A stretch of DNA of 64,000 nt from Parus major (lineage: Eukaryota; Chordata; Aves; Passeriformes; Paridae). The notes under the pieces were generated by a model, which was given only the letters and a program-made list of their open reading frames with translations, was not told where the DNA came from and ran no database searches. Positions 11,167-24,400 of the stretch are shown piece by piece. The number at the start of each line of letters is the position of its first letter. Positions within the stretch are counted from its first letter, which is position 1. Position numbers and translations under genes: made by a program. The DNA lies in the NCBI RefSeq assembly GCF_001522545.3, contig NC_031769.1, forward strand, positions 14,678,256-14,742,255. Direction: 5' to 3'.

Positions 11167-12165
11167 CTATGTTGGAATAACAAACACCAACTGTTAGAAC
11201 ACCTTCTGTTTTTCCAAACGTTTCTGAATCCCTAACGGAACTGACCAAATAGGAGGTAAAGCCCTTTTGCAGAAGCTGACTAGAAGCAACTATCTGGAAC
11301 TGCTTTGAAGCACAGGAACTTCCTTCTCTCTTAATGTGTACTTTGGCACATATTTATAGTGGGCATGGCCCAAGCAGCAATTATTTGTACTTGATCATTC
11401 ATCCTTTGAAGAGTGGAATCAGAAGAACACAAGCCACATTTTGAATTTAATCAGCCATTTTGGGCACCAAATGCAGGCAATGTCAAATAATACCTTCTCA
11501 ATGATGGGTAACTGGGTTAATTATTAAATCTTCCTAGTACTCTAGGCACAAAAGCTTTCATATATATTCCAAAGCAAGCTGCATTTATTTTCCAATTTAA
11601 ACTCAGGAAATTTAAATTTAACAATACCAATTTTATACCCTGTATATAATGTGGAACTGACTTCAGTACAGCAGACCCCTGAAAAACTGGAGTTAGCCTT
11701 TTTTTTCTCCTATGCAAATAGCCTTATAGGAGACCACAACAGGGTAACTTTAAATGGACTGCATGGACACAATGATTTTTTTACCACTCAAAATTAGGGA
11801 CAAGAATTTCAGAGGTTATTCTTACATCTCTGAATATCATACCAGGGAGTACACACCGGCACTGAAAGTGTCAGGGGTATTAAAGAATGGGCTCTTGGCA
11901 ACATGGCCTTTAAAACACCACCTACTACCTACATGCGTATCCAAACAAGAGACCAAATCCTACATTTAAGCTCTTGGCTGATTTGAGTGCTACACCCCAT
12001 CTTTGTGGGTGCAGATAGTTTCCTTCAAAAGATAGACAGACAGCAGTTAGGGGAAATTTGTTTTATGAAAATACTGACCCAAGCCTCACCAAAAAGAAAT
12101 CTGAAATTAGAGATAATGCAATCAGCATTATCAGTCAGCAATTTGTATAGTATTATTGCTTATTC

Positions 12166-14060
12166 ACAGAATAGTTTGAGTTGGATGGGACCTTTAAAGG
12201 TCACTTAGTCCAATCCCTCTGCAATGAACAGGAACATCTTCAACTAGAACAGGTTGCAGAGAATCCCATCCAACATCACCCTGAATGCTTGCAGGGATGG
12301 AGCATCTACCTTCTCTTCAAACTCTGCCAGTGTTTTACCACCCTTCTTGTAAAAAATTTCTTCCTTATATCTAGTATCAATCTACCCCTCTTTTAGTGCA
12401 AAACCATTCCTCCTTGTCTTATTGGAAGGGAGGAATGTCTCTGTTAAAAAGTGTCACAATCTTATAATCACCTCCTGCAGCACTGAAAAGCTGAAATCAG
12501 ATGTCCCTGGAGCCTTCCCTTTTCCAGGCTGAACAACCACAATTCTCTCAGCCTTTCCTTATAGGAAAGGTGCTCCATCTCTCTAATTGTTTTTGTGGCT
12601 CTCCTCTGGACTTGCTCCAACACTCTATGTCTTTCCTGTGCTGAGAATTACAGAGCTATAGATACAGTATTCCAGGTGGGATCTCATGGGAGTGGAGGGG
12701 TAGAATCACCTCTCAACCTGCTGACCATGATCCTTTTGATGTGATTGCCAGCTCATGTCCAGCCCCTCACCCATCAGTTCTGCAAAGTTCTTGGCAGAGC
12801 TGCTCTCAATCCCTTCAACCCCCAGCCTGTTCTGGTACTACTGGGGCTTGCCCCAGCCCAGGTGCAGGACTTTGCACTTGGCCTTACCAAACCCCTCAGG
12901 AGACTGACGAGCCTCTTTTCCAATCTTTTCCATGTCTCCCTGGATGATATCCCATCCTTCAGGAGTGTCAATCACACCACTCAGCTTGGTGTCATCTGCA
13001 AAACTGCTGAGGGTGCACTCAACCCCCTTGTGTCATTGAGGAAGACAATAAATAACCCTGGTCCCACACAGACCCTTAAGGGGCACTACTTGTCACTGAT
13101 GGCCAGGACTCTGAGCTGTTGACCTCTACAGCTTGGATGCAACCGTCCAGCCAGTTCCTCATCTACCAAACAATCTATCCATAGCTCTTGAGTTTAGAGA
13201 GAAGGATGTCGTGCGGGACAGTGTTGAAGGCCTTGCAGGAGTACAGACAGAGACATCTGTAGCCTTTCCCTTGTCCCCTGATGTAGTCATTCAACCATAG
13301 AAGGTCACTAGATGGGTCAGGCAGGACTTGCCGTGATGAAGCCCGGCTGGCTGTCCTGAGCCACCTCCCTGTGCTCTATGTACCTTAACATAGCTTCTGA
13401 GAGGATCTGTTCCATGATCTTCCCAGGCACAGAGGTGAGGCTGACAGGGCAGTAGTTTCCAGTATCTTCTTTTCTACCCTTTTTAAAGATGGGTGCAATG
13501 TTTCTCTTTTTCCAGTCACTTGGGACTTCACCTGACTGCTCAGATATGGAGATATAGCCAACTGCCTCAAGACTCTGAGATATATCTAATTGGGTCCTAG
13601 AGCCTTATTTTTGTTCAGTTTCCTCAGGTAGTCAGGAACAAGATTTTTTTCCCTTAGTGGGAGGGACTTTGCTTCCCCAGTCACCATCCTGCTGTCCACC
13701 CAATCATGAGGTGTGGAAAGAGAGGTTGCCATTGAAGACTGAGGCAAAAAAGTAGTTGAGCCTTCTCCTTGCCCACTGTTACCAGTTTTGCTTTGACCTT
13801 CCATTTCCCGCTAACACACACCTGTAGAAGTTCTTGCTATGCTTTGCATCCCTTGCCAAGTTCAGTTCCACCTTCACCTTGCCCTTCCTAACGTCATCTC
13901 CACAAAACAGGGCAGTGTCCCTATACTCTTTCCCAAAACACCTGTGTCTGCTCACTCACTGTGCATTTACTTCTTTAATAATCCATGCTGGTGTCTTTCC
14001 TTTTTTTCCTGATTTCTCACAACTGGGAACTGAGAGTTCTTGTGCTCTATGGAAAGCATA
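12166..14060 (-). mobile_element. CR1 LINE fragment, 5'-truncated, inverted
   Basis: A CR1 non-LTR retrotransposon in the same orientation as SVIL, 3' end to the left. The left part has the typical CR1 3' region (cagaatagtttgagttggat, then the 'aggctgaacaacc...ctctcagcctttcc' section near 12,526). Further right, the minus strand encodes decayed reverse transcriptase: FADDT at 12,988-13,002, [20 protein letters not shown] near 13,390-13,460 and [14 protein letters not shown] just before it. Frameshifts and in-frame stops break the frame, for example after QPGFIT, so it is dead. The stretch 13,810-14,060 resembles other CR1 copies but the right boundary is uncertain. The plus-strand open frame at 12,745-13,122 is an antisense shadow of this element. 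Confidence 0.88.
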
Positions 14061-15074
14061 AATGGTTGAGTTTATACCAGTTGCCTCAGTTTCTTAAAAA
14101 CAGTCAACACTGCTCAGCATTATGCACATATGTTTGAAATTAACTTTTCATTTACATAATTTTTAGCTGCAACATTTTAACTTAAGTTTTTAGTTAGTAT
14201 TTTCTATCCACCTACCAAAATATTACAGACTCGCACTTAGAGAAAATCATACTTTAAAAAAAATCTTAGTCACGCATTTTTTTCAGTCAGCATAAGAATT
14301 TGATGTTATTTCTATACCACACTGAGAAACTGTAATGTAAAATCAGTGAAAACTAATTTTTTTACTCCTTTTGGAAGAATCTGGATACCCTATTACCATA
14401 GTAAATTTGTCAATTCCGAAGCAATTCAGCATGGAATTTTAACTCTCCCTTCTGCCCCTCATGCATGTATATGCCTGATATTATCTGAAAGACTGACTAT
14501 CACAGTTCAAAAGGGATTTTACACTTTTACATTAGGAAAACAAATCAACTATTATTTCAACTGACCCAAGACACTACCCAGCTTTTAAGTCTGCAAACTG
14601 TTTTATTTGGGCAGAAGCCACCCTAAAGATATTCAAATCTTCACTAAGAAACAGCTTGCCTCTACTTGGAAGCTCCCAGCCAGTAATTATAAGATATAGA
14701 AGAAAGAAAGTTAAAGACTTGCTCTAACAGGTTATTAAAAAACCAAAAACAAAACCCAAGGAGATTCAGAACCCTAACTCCTTCAATTTCTAGTCTGTGT
14801 CCTCCCCACAAAAGGCCTAATTTTAGCGAAAATTCTATAAATATTAAGTGAAACCAAGGACATAGCTAATTAGAGAAATATATAGCCACATCCTTGTATC
14901 AGACACACACTGTGATAGTGTAAACCCAATGAATGCAGCTTGAGATGTCCAAAACAACTAAATACATTCTTCAAGGGTAATAAATACATTGTCATTAATA
15001 CTGTAGACACTGATACAGAAGCTGGTTAAGATAAAGGAATCAACAGCAAAACAAAAAATAAAAATCATGCTTAC

Positions 15075-15741
15075 CTTTGTCTGCTGTTACTGTGCAAGGG
15101 CTGGTCATTCTGCAAGTGGGTCGGTGAGGCTGCCTGCTTTGGTGGAGAGAGGGACTCTTGGGGGGTTTGCTTTGGTGATATTGGCACTTCATTATAGCAG
15201 GAAGAGTCTCGTCCAGAAAGTGAAAGGGAGACAGAACTATCCAAGGTTGCTGAAGGGTCAGAAGCCTGTCTAATGGCACTGTCATCTGCTTTTCTAACAC
15301 TCTTTTCATTTGAGAGGTCATCTTTATCTTCATGGCTGGAGTACTCTTTGGAATCAGAAATCACACTCTTTGATGCCTTCATCTCAGTCCTGGACAAATA
15401 GAGGCTGCCATAGTCCTTGTTTTCGTCACCTTGCCTTTCACTTTTCACTCCCTTTCTTTCCACGCTGTCAGGATCCTTCCTTGCTCGTGTATATCTGGAT
15501 GAGTAGTCAGAATCCAAATCAGAATCAAGAGATAATCCATACTTTTCTGCCAGCTGGCGTCGCCTCTCTGCCTTGTACCTAGCTATTCTCTCTGCTTTTG
15601 ACTCTAGTTCCTGAACATCCATGTTTGCTGTACTGTACAAGGGCTCTGTATTACCTCCTGTGGTTTCTGATCGGTATCTGGATGATCTGGGTTGTTTTTC
15701 TACAGAAGAATCTGAAGTTTCCTCCTCTTCATTTGATCTTC
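15075..15741 (-). CDS. SVIL: SVIL 667-nt exon encoding RSNEEEE...HSNSRQ
   Basis: A constitutive exon with acceptor cttttgacag and donor gtaagc (15,069-15,074). GA completes Gly with the G of the previous exon, then 221 codons and a final AG. It begins RSNEEEETSDSSVEKQPRSS and contains ESKAERIARYKAERRRQL, AEKYGLSLDSD and SGRDSSCYNEVPISPKQTPQ, all recognisable against human supervillin (RSNEEEETSDSSLEKQ, ESKAERIARYKAERRRQLAEKYGL). KAERIARYKAERRRQLAEK is a charged, probably helical stretch. In human supervillin roughly the first 174 residues bind myosin II heavy chain, so this exon and the one before carry that activity. It ends in phase 2, the same phase as both archvillin cassettes and the 35-nt exon, so it is the fixed 5' partner of the alternative-splicing region. 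Confidence 0.96.
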
Positions 15742-16154
15742 CTGTCAAAAGTATCACATATATAAGCAAGTCCTTCCCAAAACTCCAGGTACCCCACCCA
15801 CCACTCAAACTGAGTGAACTAAAAGCTTTCCATTTTCTTACAAATCAAAGTGACTGCACAGATACAATATATTTTTGCATTCTTGTCTCCAAAAGCACAT
15901 ACAAACAATTAAGAAATATGTATTAGGAATAATTCTTTAATAAGTAATAGTTCTCAATCCAAATAGTTATTTAAAGCCATAAAAATCATCAAGCTTTTTC
16001 AAATAAGACAACTGGAGACTTAAAAGGCAAATTAAAAAACCCCAAACAACCTGACAGAGCTCTTCTGTAGAACCGTTCTCTAGGTACTGCATAACTGATA
16101 GTGTAGGAAATATGAATTAGAGCAGTGCAAGACTGACAGACATGTGGTGCTTAC
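15742..16154 (-). other. SVIL intron
   Basis: A 413-nt intron between the 152-nt and 667-nt exons. Nothing else was recognised. Confidence 0.7.
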
Positions 16155-16306
16155 CTAAGTGGGGGCTGTATGGGTCAGTTGCACGCATGTATCTTGGTGT
16201 ATCTTCCTCTAGTAAACGGTGCGTGACTGATCCTGGGCAGTTTTGTAGAAGCATAGGTTGTGTATCATTTTCAATTCCCTCTAAGCGCCTAGCTATTCTT
16301 TCTTTT
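16155..16306 (-). CDS. SVIL: SVIL 152-nt exon encoding [10 protein letters not shown]...SPHL
   Basis: A constitutive exon near the protein N-terminus. The acceptor is catatttttcag and the donor is gtaagc (16,149-16,154). It starts with one base (A) that completes Arg, then 50 codons and a final G. The protein runs [20 protein letters not shown] ... [19 protein letters not shown] ... SPHL, almost identical to human supervillin residues from about 4 on. KERIARR recurs as AERIAR in the next exon. This sequence alone identifies the gene. Because the exon begins in phase 2 it needs an upstream exon ending in two bases; both the ATG exon (16,431-16,482) and the 26,424-26,490 candidate end in AG and fit. 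Confidence 0.97.
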
Positions 16307-16430
16307 CTGAAAAATATGTGAAAAATGTGAAAACAGGCATCTTGAAGATTTGAGGGCAGAGTTTCTACAAGGAGGTAACAAAACAAGCTGTGTGTTTTGT
16401 TTTACAGGCCGAAGACATTTTTTCCTTTAC

Positions 16431-16482
16431 CTTTTCATTTCCAAAAAATCTCGGTTGTTTGGTTCAAAGAGTTTTCTTAGTT
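16431..16482 (-). CDS. SVIL: SVIL start-codon exon (MKR), with open frame upstream
   Basis: A 52-nt exon with acceptor ttgttgtctcagtttcag and donor gtaaag (16,425-16,430). It carries ATG AAA AG at 16,438-16,431, giving the known supervillin start [13 protein letters not shown]. The context is gaaATGa, a purine at -3. Upstream of the ATG the same frame stays open to the acceptor: AA CTA AGA AAA CTC ... GAA, reading (E)LRKLFEPNNRDFLE before the Met. The exon therefore enters in phase 1 and can be coding over its whole length if an upstream exon ends with G in frame. Four candidate upstream exons do so. The usual start is well supported by homology; use of the upstream part as protein is an inference. 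Confidence 0.92.
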
Positions 16483-19400
16483 CTGAAACTGAGACAACAA
16501 AAGATTATGTAGCTTATAAAACAGTAAGTTTCAGAAACTTGCTAAAATGCTTTAGAATAATAAGAATCAGTCAAATAAAGTTCAGAGGTTTGAAATAGCT
16601 TTTTGTCAGGAAATGAGCATTTTCCTCTTGTTTTCCTAGTTTATTAAGGTTGTGCTGCCAAAAGTGCATTAGGCACATAAGTGTGACCATCAAGTACTCC
16701 TCCCCTCCACATACTTCCAGGCTAATCCCGAATCTGCTATGCCATCCTAGCAGTTTTCAAGATCTAGTATATACTGGACAAGTTTCATTTTGATCAGCTG
16801 AAGTCAAGCTTATGTGCTCTAGTAACCCATTTCAAAACCAGGTAGTATGGAAAGTCTGCTTACCCTGTCTACTCAAAGGTAAGGGACTGATTATGTTTAA
16901 AGAGAAGCAGTAAGGAAGAGATCCCCTCTTTCTTACTTTCCTCCACACCCTTATATTGATCAAATCCAAAGAATTCCAGTGACTCATTGCTGAAGTGAAA
17001 ATTACCATGCACTGTCACAGTACTCTTGCATGGTTAATCACTTGTTACTTAGCTAACTTTCCCTTGTAGTTTTAATTGGACATACTTTCCTTCTCTACTC
17101 CTGAACCTTTTGCTGGTGTTAAGTGCCAGCAGACAGCTGCCATAGTCCACAAAATAGTCGTGAACCAAGGGGAGGCACGATAGATGAAGTAATCCCTATA
17201 TATACACACATATGTGCACGTGCAAACCACACTGGGGCAGTGAGCACTACACAAATAAGTGCAGTGTGACTTCTTACCACCAGGAAGAGAAACTGTCCAG
17301 GCTGTCCAGGGATGCAGGGGACTGGTGTGGGGGTGTGCCTAACACACAGACATGCATATCCACACACCCCCATATTGTTTGCCTCAGCAAACATGTGGTG
17401 CTGAAAGCTGTGTGCATCTATTCATGAGCTAATGCACCTCTGGGTTTCAAACCCAGGGATCAAAAGTTAAAGCAAGCTAAAGTCTGCACCTGCTAAATTG
17501 GCAGAGATTGACATCAGAAACACCTGGTGAGTCAGGAGTGTCTAGCTGACATTGTTCCACTGCAGAGGTTAACCTATCAGCTTATTTTTCATGCTACCAG
17601 ACCTCATTGCTCTAGATACGTAGAAGATAAATATTATTGAAACACCACCCTTTTAAAGGTCAGATGCACCCTTTCTGCCTTCCCTCCACTGCAATGACTC
17701 AACATGCACAGCTTGGTCAGGGTTCCAGCTCAGCTGACTCATCCAGGAAGTCTGCTGTACTCAGTACCAGTGCTCACACCTCATAGATACTGTTGACATT
17801 GATTGTCATATCAACCTTACATGCTGAAAAGCCTGCAAGTAGGACTACAGATAAAATGTGTGGGATCAGCAAGAATGAACACATTCTGATCCTCAAGCAA
17901 CACTAAAGCAAAGATGAGCACTTCTGTTGTGTTTTCCCAGACTTTTCTCTCAGTGCATGAGCAGTTTCCACTGTAGCCCTGTCTACTCAAGCTGTGCTAG
18001 CAGTGGAACTGTGTTAAACAGAGAACTTAGCCATTTGAAACCAGCCTTCCTTTCAGATCCACACCAAAGGAAATGATTTCTCATAAAGACTTTGTTCTTG
18101 CTTCCCCAAATCTGCTTCTGTTTAATTATGATCCACTAGCTATTAAGTTTTTCTGTTCCATCTGTTGGCTATGTATACACAACATATGTCAAAACAAAAC
18201 CTGTAATTGTCTGTCTTCAGACATGTCCAAGGCCTCCAGAGCTCAGAGGTAGTAAAATCACATTCCATCCAAATCATGTTCTTTTTCTTTCCCCTAGTCA
18301 CCAGTTTATACAGGCACCAAAAACATCCTCAGAGAACAGGTCTTTTACACAGCTTCAGTAAAGCTCTAAAGCATAGCTACGTTTATCAGTGAAAGCCTTT
18401 TCTCCCCTCTCCCCCAGAAAAGGAAACTTGACAATAAGTTGTCCACATACAAGAAATGTGGAACATCCAAAGAACTCCCAAAGCACTCTCTTGCTACATG
18501 CTAGCTCAAGTTCCAGAGATTCTACTACCACTTCACAGTCCTAAAAAGAGCACTGGTCTCATGAAAAATGTCTCCCAACACCTCCCCAAACAACAAGGGA
18601 CAAAAATAGCATGGGACTACTCTATGCTGCATTATAGCTTTTCCAACCTTGAGATTACAGAAGTAATTCCAGCTTGGAATTGGCCAATATCTGCAGAATT
18701 ATTTTATTTTTTTTGTGAAAGCAGTTCCAGCAATATTCTTCTCTTGGTAAGGTAGGAAAAAGAAGCACACAAAATGAAAAACCAAAAGCAGATAAAATGC
18801 AGTAAAAGACTTCTAGTCTAGTGGTTTCTTTTTGATCAATAAAATATTTTACTTCAAAACATAAAAACCAGTTGGAAATATTTCACTCCCAAGGACATTA
18901 GTTGGCCCTTGCAAATTTGGTGACCAGGTTTCTCCTTTTTAGTTTACATTTGAGTATGTTGGTGCCAGTTCCCATCTGTCCATGGGATATTTTCCCATTT
19001 GACCATCACAAACAAAACCCCGGAAGCGCTGAAGAACAGCAACACTTCTACCTAAAAGGTAGTACAAAAATCTGATTCAGCACACAAGAAAAGACTAAGA
19101 AGCTTAAAATAATTAATTTCACAGTAAAAGCTCCTTATCTGGATTATTTCATGGCAACATACTTTGTAAGTACTGTTGGTCAGTTAAGGTCAAGAGGAAG
19201 AACAGCCACAGCTCAGAAGCAGCTCTGAACTTGAGGCTTTATTTTAGGATGTTGAGCAGGATGCTGTCGTAGGATACCCTCTAAGGTAAACTGTCAAGAG
19301 GCATCTTAACTTTGGTAACTGTAGTCCTTCAAAACAAAATTTACTTTGGAATACCATTATTTAAGAAAACAGCATTGTTCCCTATGTTGTCCCAGAATGA

Positions 19401-21277
19401 AAAATAATAAGTACATTTGGGATGCATCTTATATTTTAAAAACTCCTAAAATTAAGGTGAAATATTTCTTACAGAAATATATATTCACAGAAATCTTTCA
19501 GAAACCTGCAACAGAATATAATCACGTTTATGCTCAAAGTCCTCTTTGACAGCTGCAAAGGAGATGTGAATAAAGTTGCAGCCATGTGACAGCAGTTTTC
19601 TTTTTACAGCACAGATGATGTAAATACTCAATTAAGCTTTCTAAAAGTTCATGATAGAGGGGGAGCATGTACATTTGTGAAGCCTGGATAGACATGGATA
19701 AAAAAGTTACCTGCCAGAGGATTTATTAGTCAGAGATGGTAAATAACCTTTGCAACACAGGTACCTCACATTTTCATTTTGAGGAAAATTTAATCCAATA
19801 GCAAAGCCTACCAGCCTCATTCCTACTTCTTCCTCTCTACAACTGGAAAGGTGAGGGTCTTAAAACTAGGCTGGAGAAGCAATTATCTTCTGTTTATGCC
19901 AGTAAAGGTGTATTGACATATTCAGTGCCCAACTGCAGGTCTCAGTTCAGTCCGTATCAGTTGAAAATTAAACACATTCCTTCAAAAAGCATGCACAAAT
20001 CTGCATCAAAATTAGGCTCTAGAAAGGACAAATAAACGGTATTTTCAAAAAGTCCTGGACTTCAAGTAGTTACCTCAGAATGCAACCAAAAACTCCCACT
20101 GATGTTTCTTAAGTCTGGTATGCACCAAATATGATGTCTTTATTATGAGATTTATTTTTTTTTTTAAATAGAAGCATCCTGGAAAAAAAATTGCTTCATT
20201 CAGAAGCAACTCACATATAAGGCTTCTCAAGTGAAGGCTCAATTAACATCCTGGCCACATGACTGTAAGGCTAAGTGCAAGGAACAATGAGAACTAGGGA
20301 TTATTACTGTCTGGTGCTCTCAGAAGTCTGTATTGTAAAAACACATATCACTCTATTCCATCATTCTACCAACATTTTTTTTTGAACATCTGTAATGATT
20401 ATATCTAAAAGCAAGCATATCACTTAAAGAGCCCTTAAATGCACTTCTGGAAGAAATGTTCCTTTCCAGAGGAACTCTGCAACAAACAACATAAAAAGAG
20501 CAAGCCAGTTCCTTTATGTTAGGATTAGTGCATTTAGCCTTGTAGTTTGTCTGAAAAAAAGTAAATATCACCAGAACACACACACATACAATTTTAATCA
20601 AAGTACTGAGGTCCACGACATCCTTGAATGAAGAGAACATCTTTGTGCCAGTTCTTCAGTCAAATGTCACCCTCTATGGGTCAAGCACACTGTGATTTTC
20701 TCTAAATAATTCAAGAGTTATTTATCTGCATCAATTGTGTCAAACGATAAAGATGGAACTGCTGTTTTCTTCAGAAATTATTAATATTAAGATAGAAGTT
20801 TGGAACAAAAGAAACTAAAAAAAAACCCCCAAACTAAACTCCATATGTACTGCAGGCCCTTTAGCATGCAAGAGAAAAATTGAAGTGCAGTCAGCTGGTC
20901 ATGCAAGCACAGTGACTCCACCAACCACCAAAGGGGCCTGGAAAGAGCTATGACTCTTAACAAGTCAAGTTAATACTTCTGAACTCAGAACTAATCTAAC
21001 TGTACAAAGAAGCTCTCTGAAGTTTTGAATTTCAACAACTAACCTATTGAAACTAGGTAAACAAAGGAACTTTATGAAGCAAGGGATGTAGGAAGGTCTC
21101 ATAAAAGAGCATTGTGGTTCATCCCCTGTTTCATCCTTCATACATATTTCACAGGGAAAATTCATTTACAAAACATCTGGGCCTAAGTGATTTTAACTGT
21201 GCCTTGCACTTGCACAGATGCAACTTCACATGCTGTTAAATTACCATTTGTGTTCATAATATGTCTCCCTTACCTAC
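16483..21277 (-). other. SVIL intron
   Basis: About 4.8 kb of intron. Several splice-like strings (near 16,860, 17,270 and 19,710) do not form phase-compatible exons and were not accepted. CA/TA-rich tracts lie near 17,200 and 17,330. No transposon was recognised. Confidence 0.65.
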
Positions 21278-21410
21278 CTTTTGGAAGTACTGCTAAGAGA
21301 TTAGCATCAATATCCTTGGTGCTGTTCGCAAGTTCTTCTTTATCTTCAAATGAGAACTCCTTCTGAAAACTGAAAGCAACATCTGGTTTACAGAATTGTG
21401 GATGTCTCTG
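21278..21410 (-). CDS. SVIL: candidate upstream coding exon of SVIL (133 nt)
   Basis: The minus strand has an excellent acceptor (tttatttgatttgcag) and a donor gtaggtaag (21,269-21,277). The 133 nt are open in one frame: QRHPQFCKPDVAFSFQKE, FSFEDKEELANSTKDIDA, NLLAVLPK, then a final G. That G plus the AA of the 16,482 exon makes Glu, continuing LRKLFEPNNRDFLEM into the known protein. There is no in-frame ATG, so an upstream exon ending in phase 0 is needed; the 59,680-59,711 candidate provides that. The composition (acidic, with a hydrophobic NLLAVLP end) looks like real protein. If instead a phase-1 first exon is joined here, the frame closes at a TAA and this becomes 5' UTR. I know no published match for this segment. 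Confidence 0.6.
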
Positions 21411-24400
21411 CTGCAAATCAAATAAACCCAAGACATAACCAATTTACTTCAATATAGTCTAACAGAGATACCAAAGAAAATATTTTCACTAAGAATGAGC
21501 TAAGAAATAACCCAAAGAAACTCAGAAAGCCAAACCTAACATAATTTGAAACTTGTTTGGAACGGACTGTGACACATTTTTGCGTTAAATTACTGACTGG
21601 AGACTAACTTCAAAATGCTTTACTAAGCAATTACATTTAAAATAATCTATATTGAATGGTTCTTCATAAATATTAAAACATGTCATCAAATGTAGTACTG
21701 CATGTACATTCCACCTAGAAGCCTCCTGCACGACTACTCTGTTATTGTTACTGCACTGTTCTCTGGAACAGTGAAGTTACACAGCTTATAATATGCTAAT
21801 GGGAGTATCAGATCATTTAATTTTATATCATGCCTTTTCAAAACAGGAAAACTGCCTATTTAGATGAAACAAAATATTTCTTTAAATATCTTTATTAAAT
21901 ATACAAATTTTAACTGTAAAACACAGGTGTCATAATGGTCTAAAGTAGATCCCAACTGTCTATGGAGACTGTTTTGGAGGAACTGTTCCTCCTTGTAAGC
22001 AAGATTTATTTTTTTTTTTTAATCAATAAAAATAGAGAACAAATGATTGTATTCTGCCATTGTGACTATCCCAGCTGGGCATAAGAAAACTTAAAATAAT
22101 GGTCTTAAAACCTTTAATAAACTGTGTAGACAGGTGTAACAGATATAAATCCTCACAGTGATCCCAGGTTCCTCATTTTGTCACAGGTGTGCCATATGAT
22201 ATAATGTCATTCTGATAAGAAAAACTCACACAGTCTTACTGTTGGAAAATCTTTCCTTAGGACAGATTTTAAATGGCTGCTTTTTTTCCAAGGGTATGAA
22301 TTCTGTTCTCACTGTTTCCAAAGAAGAATTCTCATTGAAAAGAGTTTTAATATATATTGACTGAGATTTTTCCTTGTTTATAGTTTATAAATAACATTCC
22401 TTTTTAAGATATTGAGGGGAGAATAAAACCCTTGAAATGACAATGAAGAAAAACTGGGCTGTGTCACAACCAGGCACCATGCCACCTGCTGCAAATTGTC
22501 TCCAACAACTGCACTTAGAGAAATTATTCCAGTACTGCCAAGAAAAGCAGAGTTAGCCACTACAGAAAATAACAAATAGAAGATGGAGAGCTGCAATAAG
22601 CTGTCCATTAGAGAGAACTGTGTATCCTTACAGGGCAAACACATGGTAATCGAACTAAACAAAAATCAAAGCACAATGAAAATATAGCACACAGCAGTCA
22701 CAAACAAATGGATCCACATGTCATCTGAGAATGGGCAGAGACTCAGTTAACTGGATGTTCTTCTATGCCTGACCCCACACTGCCAACAGTTGTAATTCTT
22801 ACTAGTCTCACAATATATTATTTTCTTACAGACACACTTCTGGAGAACCCTGGATGGAGAGATACCAGTTCCCATTTGAAAGCAGTTTCTACTCCTTTTA
22901 GATGAGGATGAGTTTGAAAAATGCATATATTGGCCTAAGGCTATAAACCAACTCAAATTTATTCTGCTAAATCAACTTAATTACTTAAGACTAAAGTGCT
23001 GAAAGATCTAACTCATGACTTTTGAATACCTGGGCTTTATTTAGCAGTATCTCCACTTGCTTTCATAATGCTTGTGACAGAGCAACACCTTAAGTTTCCA
23101 TGAAAAAGGGGCTCTGTACAGAAAAACATTCACTCAACAGCAAAATCTTTGTTTAAATTAACTGTGCGTGAGCACCCACCACTATGCCTAATTCCTACAT
23201 GAATTTCCAAGTAAAATCATGGAATCAGAACTGGCACTAGCCTGATGGTTCTATAAACAACCACATTATTGGATTGCTTGTAAACTAGTTACATTCACTC
23301 CTGCTTCTCCCTCCAGGGAGTTCTAGCGACTTTGAATGCAGAGATCTTTTAAATCCTGTTTAAATGTCTGCTACTGGGTTTCCATCCATTTGTTCTCATG
23401 CCAGTGTTGTCAGTTACCTTACTTATTTTTCTTAATAGAGGTTATCTACATGTACTCAGATTTCTCAGGACAGTCTCTCAGCCTCATTGATCATCTGTTC
23501 TCTACTTATTCCAGTCTTAAGTATTCTTTTTTTTGTATATGGTGACCAGAACTGGGTGGTCTTGATTCCAGACTTGGGTCTTGGCAGTATCTTATGAAAA
23601 TACAATTTTTAATAGGGAAAGAATTATTATATGACTAGCTAGCTCAATATTGGGATTTACAACACAGTTGTCTTTTTACATATACATTGTATTGGTTGTT
23701 CAATCCTGCATGAGAAACTAATATGCAAAGGCTTTGCTTTCATCAGTTGCAAGTGACAGAAAAATTTATCAGCCCCCAATGCACAACTGTGCACTTAGTA
23801 TTATTACATTACATCCTTTTTCTATTACTCCTCAAGGTCATCCAGTTCTTCCTGCACAGCAGCTCCCTCCTCCTTTATACAGAGGGTGGCTTGCAACCTT
23901 TGCTCACTAGCAGATTTCATTAAAATTCCTTAAATAACCACAAACTTCCTAAGCTTAACCCTAACTGCACTACACAGCATCACACACTATCTGCTTTGTC
24001 AAAGTCCCTTCACAGCTTCCCTTATGCCCTCATTTTCCATTTCCCTCTGGACAGACTGTCAACTGTTACTGTTTATTTTTTAAAGATCAACAATTTTCAA
24101 ATACTGTTTTATCCACAATTTGGGAGTTTTATCTCTTCAGACACTTTTTTTTTTCTCTCTCTTGCTAAGCTGCAAGTAGAATTGCTTGTTTTAAATGTTT
24201 GCACATGAGAAAACCCAAATGTTTTAATCCAATGCATAATTACATTGCTTTCCCATGCACTGAGGATTCAGAGACAGCACTGCTCTGAAGATGACAGAGT
24301 CAAGCCAAACAATTGAGTATTTATAGACACATACATCAAATTAGTTCTAAAAATGAAAGTAGGCATATTTAGGACATGTCACAGTGTTCAGTAAGGACAT

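Larger units (their letters stand above)
8007..15074 (-). other. SVIL intron of about 7 kb
   Basis: Intron between the 667-nt exon and the first archvillin cassette. It contains a long CR1 LINE fragment (about 12,166-14,060) and one candidate 24-nt microexon (11,143-11,166), both listed separately. In mammals the first archvillin insert is described as three exons; only two were found with confidence in this window, so a further small exon may lie here. Confidence 0.7.

Noticed and set aside
12745..13122. 125-codon plus-strand open frame
   Set aside because: It is antisense to the CR1 reverse-transcriptase region, a shadow of the retrotransposon.
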